Notes under the pieces: generated by a model
Told to the model about the DNA's origin: nothing
The model's input: only the letters and a program-made list of their open reading frames with translations
Databases searched by the model: none
Shown: positions 1-7,490 of the stretch, in pieces
Layout of the letters: every line of letters starts with the position of its first letter
Numbering within the stretch: position 1 is the stretch's first letter
Program-made: the position numbers and the translations under genes
Origin: Candidatus Bathyarchaeota archaeon
GTDB taxonomy: Archaea; Thermoproteota; Bathyarchaeia; Bathyarchaeales; Bathycorpusculaceae
Direction of reading: 5' to 3'
Assembly (NCBI GenBank): GCA_026014745.1
Contig: JAOZHS010000003.1
Coordinates: 1 to 40,136, forward strand
DNA: 40,136 nucleotides

Positions 1-163
1 CTACGGTGCTAGGCGAGACGCCTAGGTAGACGAAGGATTTGAATTCGGTGTAGGGAACAGCAGCGTTACTTGTGGGTAGGTTTGCGATAGCGACGACTGT
101 AGCGGTCAATAGCAATAGCAGAATAGAGGCAGAGAGTATTCTCTTTACATTTAGGGTTTTCAT
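1..163 (-). CDS. Secreted protein, 5' fragment; probable PQQ-propeller surface protein family
   Basis: The gene starts at ATG 161-163 on the minus strand and runs off the left edge, leaving 54 codons. The visible protein begins MKTLNVKRILSAS, followed by a Leu/Ala-rich hydrophobic stretch ending near NAAVPYTEF, a typical signal peptide. The mature part reads YLGVSPSTV, which matches YVGVSPNPVGVGQ at the same position of the 898-residue propeller protein at 31531-34227. I infer that this is a third member of that family, but only the N-terminus is visible. A TATA-like element (TCTTATATAG on the minus strand, about 231-240) lies upstream. Confidence 0.7.
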   Translation of the reverse strand, partial: MKTLNVKRILSASILLLLLTATVVAIANLPTSNAAVPYTEFKSFVYLGVSPSTV

Positions 164-606
164 GTTCGATTTTCCTTTCGGTTTTAGGGGTAAGCCTAAG
201 CTTACTCGGGCTTTTCGTATCAAGCAACCCCTATATAAGATTAGTCTCATTCACTTGGCCGATATATATACATGAAACTCAAAGTTACCCCCAAGATGCT
301 GCATGGTGTACTTCGATTGAAAATTCCATATGAATCCCATGCTTCCCCCGCAATTGGACGACAAAAAAATGTTTTCTTTTCCCCAAAGGTGCTATTAAGT
401 AAGCTAAGGCTACCATTTTTTCAAAAAATATCGTTTTGCACAAAAGGTCTGGTTGCAACCATACCTGCCCATTTATACTAAAAGGGTGGAGCAGCGGCTC
501 TAACTGACTTCTTCTTTTCAAGAAACCGTTGTGCGCTGTTGCGTTTGCCTTAGTTAGTAATCGATATGCATTTAGGGTGGTGCTCGCGATATAGTTGCCA
601 CAGTTG
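164..606. other. Intergenic region, no supported gene
   Basis: This divergent intergenic region separates the minus-strand secreted protein from asnS. It holds a TATA-like element for the minus gene (about 231-240) and a weaker AT-rich element near 562-574 (CGATATGCATTTA) that could serve asnS. A GGTGGTG stretch near 578-584 could be a ribosome site. Short reading frames on both strands show no start signals or recognisable protein, so I call none. Confidence 0.5.
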
Positions 607-1896
607 ATGACGATGTCTCTGGTTAAGATAAGCAAAATCTTAGACGGTGCCTATGCGGACCAAAAAGTAATGGTTCGCGGCTGGGTCTACCGTAAACGTG
701 AAGGCAAAGAACTCATCTTTCTCCTAATCCGTGACTCCACAGGCGTTATACAGTGCACCATCAAAAAAGCTAACCCTTGCTGGAGCGATGCACAAAAACT
801 CACAATCGAATCCGCCCTCTCCGTGGAAGGCACAGCAAAACCTGATACCCGCGCGCCTGGTGGATACGAAGTCGGCGTAGAAAACCTCAACATCATCGGT
901 TTAGCCGAAACTTTCCCCATCAGCAAAGACAAAAGCGAGGAATTCATCCGCGACATGCGTCACCTCTGGCTGCGAAGCCGCAAAATGAATCTCGTCAACC
1001 GCGTCCGCGCCCAAACCATGCAAGCTGCACGTGACTACTTCAAAGAGCAAGATTTCACCGAGGTTTCCCCGCCCATGTTCATCTCCGCAGCAGTTGAAGG
1101 CGGCGCAACGCTTTTTGAGTTGAAGTATTTTGACCAGAATCTCTACTTAACCCAGAGCAGCCAACTGTACCTCGAAATACTCATGTACTCACTCGAAAAA
1201 GTCTACTGCATCGCGCCCTCATTCCGCGCAGAAAAAAGCCGCACCATACGCCACCTAACGGAGTATTGGCATATGGAGGGTGAGTGGCCCTTTGCCGACA
1301 TGGGTGACCTCATGAAATTCGAAGAAGGACTACTAACGCACGTTTGCCACTCTATCGCAGGTACCTGCCAAAAAGAATTCAAAGAGTTAGGCGCAGACAT
1401 CGAGAAACTCAAAGCCGTGCAGACGCCGTTTCCCCGCATAACCTACAAAGAAGCCATCGAGCGGCTCAAACCCAAAAACCCCGCACTTGATTGGGGCTCA
1501 GACCTCGGCTACGAGGACGAGAAGGTGCTTGCCGAAGATTTCGGGAAACCCTTCTTTGTGTATGATTATCCGACGGCGATTAAGGCGTTTTACTGCAAAA
1601 CATACAGTGACCATCCTGAAGTGGCGATGTCGGTGGATATGATGGTGCCCCGCATTGGCGAAATCAGTACTGGCGGCGCAAGAGAAGACAACAAAGACAT
1701 CCTAATCGCCCGCATGAAGGAGCAGGGGCTCAAACCCGAAGATTACGAATGGTACCTTGACCTACGCCGCTACGGCACCGTGCCGCATGTCGGTTTCGGT
1801 ATGGGGTTGGAGCGACTGCTGGTATGGATGCTCGATCTCGACAACATCATCGACGCGATTCCGTTCCCACGCACTACGCGACGATTCTACCCCTAA
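607..1896 (+). CDS. asnS: Asparaginyl-tRNA synthetase, archaeal type
   Basis: This class II aminoacyl-tRNA synthetase charges tRNA-Asn with asparagine in the cytoplasm. The N-terminal OB-fold anticodon-binding domain (about residues 10-100; VRGWVYRKR) is followed by the catalytic core. Motif 2 reads SFRAEKSRTIRHLTEYW, with the RAEKSRT..HL pattern of AsnRS rather than the RAEEHDT pattern of AspRS. Motif 3 is GFGMGLERLLVWML, and the protein ends near IPFPRTTRRFYP. The roughly 430-residue length is normal. The usual GGSQRE segment appears as STGGARED, a small deviation. ATG 607 or 613 is the likely start; an upstream in-frame TTG at 595 is possible because GGTGGTG lies just before it. The gene converges with the flavoprotein gene at 1908. 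Confidence 0.93.
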   Translation: MTMSLVKISKILDGAYADQKVMVRGWVYRKREGKELIFLLIRDSTGVIQCTIKKANPCWSDAQKLTIESALSVEGTAKPDTRAPGGYEVGVENLNIIGLAETFPISKDKSEEFIRDMRHLWLRSRKMNLVNRVRAQTMQAARDYFKEQDFTEVSPPMFISAAVEGGATLFELKYFDQNLYLTQSSQLYLEILMYSLEKVYCIAPSFRAEKSRTIRHLTEYWHMEGEWPFADMGDLMKFEEGLLTHVCHSIAGTCQKEFKELGADIEKLKAVQTPFPRITYKEAIERLKPKNPALDWGSDLGYEDEKVLAEDFGKPFFVYDYPTAIKAFYCKTYSDHPEVAMSVDMMVPRIGEISTGGAREDNKDILIARMKEQGLKPEDYEWYLDLRRYGTVPHVGFGMGLERLLVWMLDLDNIIDAIPFPRTTRRFYP

Positions 1897-1907
1897 ACTC
1901 CTTTTCT

Positions 1908-2627
1908 TTATTGGTATCCTGTGAAGTATTCGAGTCGCAGTTTTTCTTTAGGTAACCCCAACGTCTCCACCAGTGCCTGCATGGCTTTAACCATCGGCGG
2001 CGGTCCACACGCGTAGTAGATGGTTTCGGCGTAGTCAGGGAGGGTTTGTTTTATCAGGTCTGCGGTTATGTGTCCAGTTATGCCCTTCCAGTCCGCGGGG
2101 GGTTGGCTGATAACGAAGACGACTTTTAAGTTAGGGTTTTTGTTGGCGAGCGCTTCAAATTCAGTTCTAAACGCAATGTCTTCTGGGGTGCGGCAGCCGT
2201 AGAAAAGGGTGATTTTGTTAGGTAGCCTCTTGTCGGCGGCGTTTTGCATTATGCTTATGAATGGGGTGATGCCGATGCCGCCGCCGAGCAACGCGATTTT
2301 TGGGTATTCGCCTGTAAAGGTGAATTCGCCATACGGTACGTCGATGCGTACCCAGTCGCCGACCTTGGCGGCTTTGAGCGCGAGGGAGTATTCGTGGTCG
2401 GTGAATTTTTTTGTGAATTCGATGTAGTTGGGTTGGGTGGGGCTGCTGCTGAAGCTAAAATGTTTGGTTAATTCTTTGCCGTCTTGGCGGAGCGTGACGA
2501 AGAAGAATTGCCCCGGCAAATAATTTAATCCGGCTGGTCGGGGGAATCGGAAGCTGGTGATGTCGGGTGTTCGGGGGATGATGGCTTGAAGGGTGGTTTC
2601 AAACTTCAAAATTGGCGCCTCAATCAT
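1908..2627 (-). CDS. FAD/NAD(P)-binding oxidoreductase, ferredoxin reductase (FNR) family
   Basis: This soluble FNR-superfamily flavoprotein has 239 residues, about the family minimum, and no iron-sulfur domain. The N-terminal beta-barrel (1-100) holds the FAD site: LPGQFFFVTL, then KHFSFSSSP in place of the usual RxYS. The C-terminal half is the nicotinamide-binding domain, with GGGIGITPF and the terminal CGPPPMV motif. Such proteins pass electrons between NAD(P)H and a ferredoxin, flavodoxin or oxygenase-like partner. The partner is not visible, because the gene stands alone between convergent asnS and a same-strand secreted protein. The function in the family is clear; substrate and direction are unknown. 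Confidence 0.88.
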   Translation of the reverse strand: MIEAPILKFETTLQAIIPRTPDITSFRFPRPAGLNYLPGQFFFVTLRQDGKELTKHFSFSSSPTQPNYIEFTKKFTDHEYSLALKAAKVGDWVRIDVPYGEFTFTGEYPKIALLGGGIGITPFISIMQNAADKRLPNKITLFYGCRTPEDIAFRTEFEALANKNPNLKVVFVISQPPADWKGITGHITADLIKQTLPDYAETIYYACGPPPMVKAMQALVETLGLPKEKLRLEYFTGYQ

Positions 2628-2783
2628 CTAGGGTACGCGGGGTTTTAGAAGGTTTTGGAAAATCAAGCGTGCAACCCTTATTTTGCTTAGATACCAGTAG
2701 TATAAGCAACTACCTTATCCCTTTTTTAAACTATAACTAGACATTATTCTGCTCAAAATTGTACCTCTTATTCTAAAATTGCC

Positions 2784-3737
2784 TTAACCGGTCATTTCAG
2801 TAGAAAGAGTTGTCGGTGCTCGACGCTTGAGCTTTTCTCTGTTTTTAATAACTAAAGCTGTGGTCAATAAAGCTATGACACCAAAGATGATACAGACAAA
2901 GATTGGGATTTGCGAAATTGGGCGCACACTAAAGTATAACGCGCCTGAAGTTTGGGTTCTGCCATATTCATCGGTGGCAAAAACCGTCACGTTATGAGAA
3001 CCGTTTCCCAAGTTGGATAGCGTTATGTTGCCCTCTATGGGTATGCTGTCGCCGTTGTCTAATACGTAAGCCATCGTTCTAACTGGTTGGTTTATTGTAA
3101 AGTTTAGAACCAAATCTGGGCTTGTCAAGTTAGTTCTTTGAGGGGTTAGAAGGGTAATTGATGGTTCCACTGGTACCAAGTTACTGTCTGCGTCTTGAGT
3201 TATCGAGAAAAGTGACGCTTTAGCAGGAACCGAGAAGGTAACGACTGCATTCTGGATTAAGATGAACTGATTTTGGGTACTGCTGTTGTTGTCCCAGTAG
3301 GTTCCAGATGCATAAGCACGAAGGGTCAATTTGTGTGTTCCCATCGGTACCCCGTCAATCGTAAAATTATATTTCCTGTAGTGTTTTCCGTTCATATGGT
3401 CTTTATCTTGGTAGGGGGATAGCCCGCTCGGATTGGGACACCGTTCCTCGGTTTGCATCCAATCTCCCTGATACATGACGCTGCTTAATCCATGGCCTGC
3501 TATCCAACAGACCCCCTCTGGGTCAACTAGGTACTGTGAAAAGCACACGTTCATTGTTCCATTCAAGAAATCATCATCTTGCTGGGGCGACTCAAAGGAA
3601 AAAATTATCGCTATATCATCTGGCGGCGCCACAGACACAGGGGGTCGCCAATCGGCATTAGCACCCACAGGTTCAGCAAACAGCAAACCAAAACAAAAGA
3701 GGACAAGAAGAGTATAACTTAGCAATTTTTTTCTCAT
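2784..3737 (-). CDS. Secreted Ig-like protein with C-terminal membrane anchor, unknown function
   Basis: I do not recognise the family. ATG 3737 (MRKKLLSYTLLVL) puts a signal peptide at the N-terminus; in-frame starts at 3755 and 3785 are possible but push the hydrophobic core inward. The mature protein is mostly beta-rich with several N-x-S/T sequons, including an Ig-like segment (FTINQPVRTMAYVLDNG followed by HNVTVFATDEYGRT) of the kind found in archaeal surface proteins. A C-terminal transmembrane helix (PIFVCIIFGVIALLTTAL) ends in a basic KNREKLKRR tail. The orientation is therefore extracellular with a single anchor. It is probably a cell-surface adhesion or envelope protein. Confidence 0.75.
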   Translation of the reverse strand: MRKKLLSYTLLVLFCFGLLFAEPVGANADWRPPVSVAPPDDIAIIFSFESPQQDDDFLNGTMNVCFSQYLVDPEGVCWIAGHGLSSVMYQGDWMQTEERCPNPSGLSPYQDKDHMNGKHYRKYNFTIDGVPMGTHKLTLRAYASGTYWDNNSSTQNQFILIQNAVVTFSVPAKASLFSITQDADSNLVPVEPSITLLTPQRTNLTSPDLVLNFTINQPVRTMAYVLDNGDSIPIEGNITLSNLGNGSHNVTVFATDEYGRTQTSGALYFSVRPISQIPIFVCIIFGVIALLTTALVIKNREKLKRRAPTTLSTEMTG

Positions 3738-3816
3738 ATACCATTGAAGATACATTGCTGTCGCCTTATGAGGTTTTACCTGCATATTTCTTGTACTAGA
3801 AAAATCAAATACCTCA

Positions 3817-4296
3817 TTATTTTTCGTTTTTTTCGCTCTGTATGAAGTTTAGTAGGTTCGGTTGGTTTCTAATTGCCATTGTGAGCAGGAGCCATTTCTC
3901 TTTCTCCTCAAGCGTATCTAAGGCTGATTTAGTTTCGAGAAATTTGTTGATTAATTTGATTCGTTCGTTGAGGATGTCTGTGTTTTGAGTATTGTAGGTT
4001 TTTAGCTCCTCGCGGTACAGTTTGTTTTTAGCTTCCTGCACGGTTTTGCTCAGTTTGCTCCAAACCTGTGGGTCTGCGCTTGGTTTTTCTGGGAGAACAT
4101 TGTTTTTGTCTTTTTCATTGAGGGCTTCTTGCGCGATGCCTATTTCTTGCATTCTTTGGGTTTGCTCGGCTTTTCGTTGGAGAATCTTATCGTATTGCCG
4201 TTTTTCTTCTGGATTGGCTTTGGTTAGGGCTTCTTTTATGAGCTGGGCTTGGTACTCTTGATTATCTATCAGCCTAAAGTCTCCCCGCACTTCCAA
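3817..4296 (-). CDS. Coiled-coil hypothetical protein
   Basis: This 159-residue soluble protein is rich in Lys, Glu and Gln and is predicted almost entirely helical. Two coiled-coil stretches (about 10-65 and 75-140) are separated by a Pro-containing linker (VLPEKPSADPQ). There is no signal peptide, membrane segment, Cys cluster or catalytic motif. It lies on the same strand as, and between, the MFS gene and the anchored Ig-like gene, with 43 and about 79 nt gaps, so co-transcription is possible. The function is unknown. Confidence 0.65.
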   Translation of the reverse strand: MEVRGDFRLIDNQEYQAQLIKEALTKANPEEKRQYDKILQRKAEQTQRMQEIGIAQEALNEKDKNNVLPEKPSADPQVWSKLSKTVQEAKNKLYREELKTYNTQNTDILNERIKLINKFLETKSALDTLEEKEKWLLLTMAIRNQPNLLNFIQSEKNEK

Positions 4297-4339
4297 GCCT
4301 CACCTATTTCTGTTTCTTAATTCTTCTTAAACGTTCTAT

Positions 4340-5584
4340 TTATTTTTCTTTGACGGCTGGCTCGTAAACTTTCCAAAACACAAAAATCGACATCGGAATC
4401 GCCACCGCCGCCAAAATCAGAAACGGCAACTGCGGTGAAACAAATGCATAGAGGGCACCCACCATGATTTGCAGGATGGCCTGGGCAATGAACATGAAGA
4501 ATTGCATGCAGCCGGTGGCGGTGCCGCGGAGGTTACGGGGAACAAGGTCGCCCATGAGCACGAGATAGCTGTTGAGTTGGAGCAGGTTGCCTAGCCCAAA
4601 GAAGAAGAACGCCAAAAGTAGCATGTAGAAGTCTGCTTGTATAAAGAGCAGCATGCCCGGCACAAATAGGAGGTAGCCGATGATTAGAAAGCTTTTGCGC
4701 CCCCGCCTATCCATCAACAGCCCTGCCAATATTCCGGGGACAGCGATGCTTAGGTAACGGAAGGCGGTTACGAGCGCCCATTGTTCCAGCGTCATGTTTA
4801 GCACGTCGGTGGCGTATACTACAAAGTACATCATGCAGCTTACCACCAGCCCGTTCATGATGATTGTGGATATGAAGAGGTTAAACGCGGAACGAGGGAC
4901 TTTGCTCCAAACGGTTATGCCCTCCTTGACAGCGCGGGGGTAATTGCGAAGGACCTCAATGAAGCTTGGGCGTTTGGCGGTTGCATCTGCGGGAAGCGTC
5001 TCTTTGAGTTTAAGCCTCAACACGGCAATAACAAAGTATGCTGCGGCAACGATGGTGTAGGCAACGCGCATTCCTAAATCGAAATTGAACGTTGCAACCA
5101 GATACTGAGCAATGAGCGGCGCAGGTAACAGGACGAGGTTGGTTATGACCGATTGAAAGCTAAAACCAGCGCCACGGTTCTCGGGCGGTAATGAGTCGAT
5201 GACCATAGCCATCAGAGCGGGACCATACATGGAGCAGACGTTTTGGATGAGGATGCCGATGAGTATGAATTGCCATGAAGGCGCGAATATGAAGAATAAG
5301 CTGCCTATGCCGAGCCCAAATGTCATGGAGACAATGAGCCATCTGCGTCCGTGTTTATCTGCGAGATAGCCACCGGGGAACTGCACCAACGCAACCGCGA
5401 TGGAGCCCGCGAAGCCCATTACGGCAAGCAAAAAGTCGGTGGCGCCCAAATTTAGGTAGTAGATGCTGGCGTAGGTATCGGGGATGGGTTGAGCGGTGAA
5501 AAGGATAATCCAGCTTAGCGTTATGAGTAGAAAGTTCCCTCTAAGTACCGCTTGTTCTCCACGGAAAAGCTCCGAAAACCGCAC
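4340..5584 (-). CDS. Major facilitator superfamily transporter
   Basis: This is a 12-helix secondary transporter in the cytoplasmic membrane. The loop between helices 2 and 3 carries the MFS signature GGYLADKHGRRWLI, and a second-half counterpart reads GLLMDRRGRKSFLI. I start it at GTG 5582-5584 (MRFSELFRGEQAV), giving 414 residues, the usual MFS size. The reading frame is open about 59 codons further upstream, but that stretch is Cys- and basic-rich without MFS features and overlaps a divergent small gene. A TATA-like CTTTAAATA at 5607-5615 lies 27 nt from this GTG, consistent with a leaderless transcript. The substrate cannot be told from sequence; drug or sugar export are common for such orphans. 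Confidence 0.88.
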   Translation of the reverse strand: MRFSELFRGEQAVLRGNFLLITLSWIILFTAQPIPDTYASIYYLNLGATDFLLAVMGFAGSIAVALVQFPGGYLADKHGRRWLIVSMTFGLGIGSLFFIFAPSWQFILIGILIQNVCSMYGPALMAMVIDSLPPENRGAGFSFQSVITNLVLLPAPLIAQYLVATFNFDLGMRVAYTIVAAAYFVIAVLRLKLKETLPADATAKRPSFIEVLRNYPRAVKEGITVWSKVPRSAFNLFISTIIMNGLVVSCMMYFVVYATDVLNMTLEQWALVTAFRYLSIAVPGILAGLLMDRRGRKSFLIIGYLLFVPGMLLFIQADFYMLLLAFFFFGLGNLLQLNSYLVLMGDLVPRNLRGTATGCMQFFMFIAQAILQIMVGALYAFVSPQLPFLILAAVAIPMSIFVFWKVYEPAVKEK

Positions 5585-5599
5585 GCAAGATAAAGCTCG

Positions 5600-5620
5600 C
5601 CTAAAATATTTAAAGTAAAA
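5600..5620 (-). promoter_or_regulatory. TATA-box promoter for the MFS gene
   Basis: On the minus strand the sequence ACTTTAAATATTTTAG places an archaeal TATA element centred near 5611, 27 nt before the GTG at 5584. That is the spacing expected if transcription begins at or next to the start codon. Confidence 0.45.
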
Positions 5621-5754
5621 ACCTAAAAACTCTTGTTTACTCAACAAACAGCCAAATTCAAGCTCTACGCGAATAGAGGTAGTACAGTCACATAGCTTTT
5701 TCTTCCATGAGTTCTCCAAAGAATAAGGACAACAATTTCTTCGGAGGTGAAGTT

Positions 5755-5892
5755 TTGTCATTTCTTAACAAAGCCAAAGAGAAAACCGAAGAGGCAGCAA
5801 AAAAGGCGTCTGATGGCGCCAAAGATGTGGGACAAAAAACAGAGGATGCAGCAAAGAAGGCAGGCAATAAAGTAAAGGGAAAAGAAGAATAG
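5755..5892 (+). CDS. Small amphipathic-helix protein, LEA/apolipoprotein-like
   Basis: A perfect ribosome site, GGAGGTGA at 5743-5750, sits 4 nt before TTG 5755, so I start the protein there (MSFLNKAKEKTEEAAKK, 45 residues). An in-frame ATG at 5707 would add 16 residues but has no ribosome site. The protein is very rich in Lys, Ala and Glu and repeats an approximately 11-residue unit (KTEEAAKKASDG... KTEDAAKKAGNK). This resembles group 3 LEA or other stress-linked amphipathic helices. It has no Cys or aromatic residues beyond Phe3. It may stabilise membranes or proteins; that role is inference. Confidence 0.7.
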   Translation: MSFLNKAKEKTEEAAKKASDGAKDVGQKTEDAAKKAGNKVKGKEE

Positions 5893-6007
5893 CAAACTAC
5901 TGCTGGGATGGTATTTCGGCGCAACAACTACGATGGATATATAGAGTTTTCAATATGTACCGTTATTCTTAAATCGCCCTTATTCTGAGCTTAGATAGAC
6001 TACTACA

Positions 6008-7378
6008 ATGCAAAGCTCCTCAGATGGTCCAACCAAGCTTAGGGCTCTAAAGATTTCAGCCGTCGCTATATTTAGTGTCGTCATTGTCGAAGTCACAATG
6101 GGCGCGGCGGTGAACAGCTTAGCCATAATAAGCGACGGTTTACACGCACTTCTAGACGCTGTATCGAGCGTTATGCTCTTTTTTGCTGTCCGCGCCTCAC
6201 TAAAACCACCCGATGAGGAGCACACATATGGGCACGAAAAATTCGAAACCATCGGCGGGTTAATCGGCGGCATAGTCCTGATTGCCGTTGCGATTTTGAT
6301 ATTCTACGAAGCTGCAATGCGCTTAATCTCTGACACCCAAATCGTCTCAGGTTTCGAATACGCGGGTTTCATAGCAATAGGCTACGCCCTCTTTATTGCG
6401 TCGTTGAGGGTGACGGTTTTTAGAAAATTCGAAAACGCCGAAAGCACCTCCATGAAGGCAGGGCTATACGACGCCATCTCCGACTTAGGCTCAACCCTTA
6501 TTGCACTCTTGGGCTTCGGCTTAGCAGCCGTGGGCTTTGCATACGGCGACGCTTTCGCCTCAATTTTCCTCGGCGGCATGTTGACCTTTTTGAGCATAAA
6601 GCTTGTGCGTTCCAGCGTTATGGAACTCAGCGACTCCGCTTCCAAGGAACTCGTGGCGAAGACCCGCCGAATCATCGAGTCCTGCGATGGCGTCGTGGAA
6701 ATCAAAACCCTCAAAATCCGCAAAGTTAGCTCCAAAATCTTCATCGAAGCATGCGTGGAAGTTCCCGGCGTTTTGAGTTTTGAAGATTCACATGGCTTAG
6801 CTTCCAAAATTGAAGCCTGCCTCAAAGAATCCTTCGGCAACGTGGACGCAACCATCCACATCGAGCCCTCTGAAGAGTCCCTAAAAACGGTTACGTTAGT
6901 CAAGCGGGCAGCAACGATTAAGGGTGTTCATGAAGTCCACGGAATCTCCACCATATACGTCGGCGGCAAACTCTACATCACTCTGCATGCCTACGTTAAC
7001 CCTGACTTATCCGTTGAAGCAGCACACCAAATCGCCGAAACCATCGAAAGCCGCATCCGCATAGAAATTTCGCCTCTGGAAAACGTCACGGTACATGTGG
7101 AGCCCTCTGGCGTCGCCGTCCCCGCTTTGGAGGTTAACGAGGAGCAACTCCAAAAGGTCGTACGCGACATTGCAAAGGGCATCAAGGGCAACATGCGCGT
7201 TAACCGCGTTGTAACCTATGTCGCTGAGGGCAAACGCTACATCAATATTGACTGCTGCTTCACCAAGCAGGTGCGCATTAAAGAAGCTCATCACATGGCG
7301 TCGCTGCTTGAGAAAGAGACCAAGGATCATTTTTCAAGCGCCGTCGTCACGGTCCACATTGAACCTGAAACATACTAA
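6008..7378 (+). CDS. Cation diffusion facilitator (CDF) metal exporter with triplicated C-terminal domain
   Basis: This is a proton-coupled exporter of divalent metals (Zn, Fe, Mn or similar). Residues 1-205 form the six-helix CDF domain. The TM2 metal site reads ISDGLHALLD (Asp43, His46, Asp50), then HTYGHEKFE, and the TM5 site reads DAISD (Asp155, Asp159), so TM5 lacks the His found in many Zn exporters. Family members usually have about 300 residues with one ferredoxin-like cytoplasmic domain. This protein has 456 residues and three such domains in tandem, about 210-287, 288-367 and 368-456. Each ends with a similar beta strand (ATIHIEPSE, VTVHVEPSG, VTVHIEPET). The extra domains probably add metal-sensing or dimerisation surface. 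It is a monocistronic gene. Confidence 0.93.
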   Translation: MQSSSDGPTKLRALKISAVAIFSVVIVEVTMGAAVNSLAIISDGLHALLDAVSSVMLFFAVRASLKPPDEEHTYGHEKFETIGGLIGGIVLIAVAILIFYEAAMRLISDTQIVSGFEYAGFIAIGYALFIASLRVTVFRKFENAESTSMKAGLYDAISDLGSTLIALLGFGLAAVGFAYGDAFASIFLGGMLTFLSIKLVRSSVMELSDSASKELVAKTRRIIESCDGVVEIKTLKIRKVSSKIFIEACVEVPGVLSFEDSHGLASKIEACLKESFGNVDATIHIEPSEESLKTVTLVKRAATIKGVHEVHGISTIYVGGKLYITLHAYVNPDLSVEAAHQIAETIESRIRIEISPLENVTVHVEPSGVAVPALEVNEEQLQKVVRDIAKGIKGNMRVNRVVTYVAEGKRYINIDCCFTKQVRIKEAHHMASLLEKETKDHFSSAVVTVHIEPETY

Positions 7379-7439
7379 ATAATTATGTTTCCCCTCCAAA
7401 ATCGCTAGACAATTTGGGTTGCTTGAGGGATTTCAGGAT

Positions 7440-7490
7440 TTTTATTTAATTCAGATTGAAATAAAAAAAGAAAAAAGAAGAGCGGTTGGT
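7440..7490 (-). terminator. T-rich terminator of the 857-residue propeller gene
   Basis: Reading the minus strand just after the stop at 7491, there is a run of T-rich sequence (CTTCTTTTTTCTTTTTTTA), the usual form of archaeal intrinsic termination. Confidence 0.5.

Noticed and set aside
272-635. Short frames upstream of asnS on both strands
   Set aside because: No coding signals or recognisable sequence; one runs into asnS.
5585-5761. 59-codon N-terminal extension of the MFS transporter
   Set aside because: Cys-rich, basic, not MFS-like, overlaps the divergent small gene and contains the predicted promoter.
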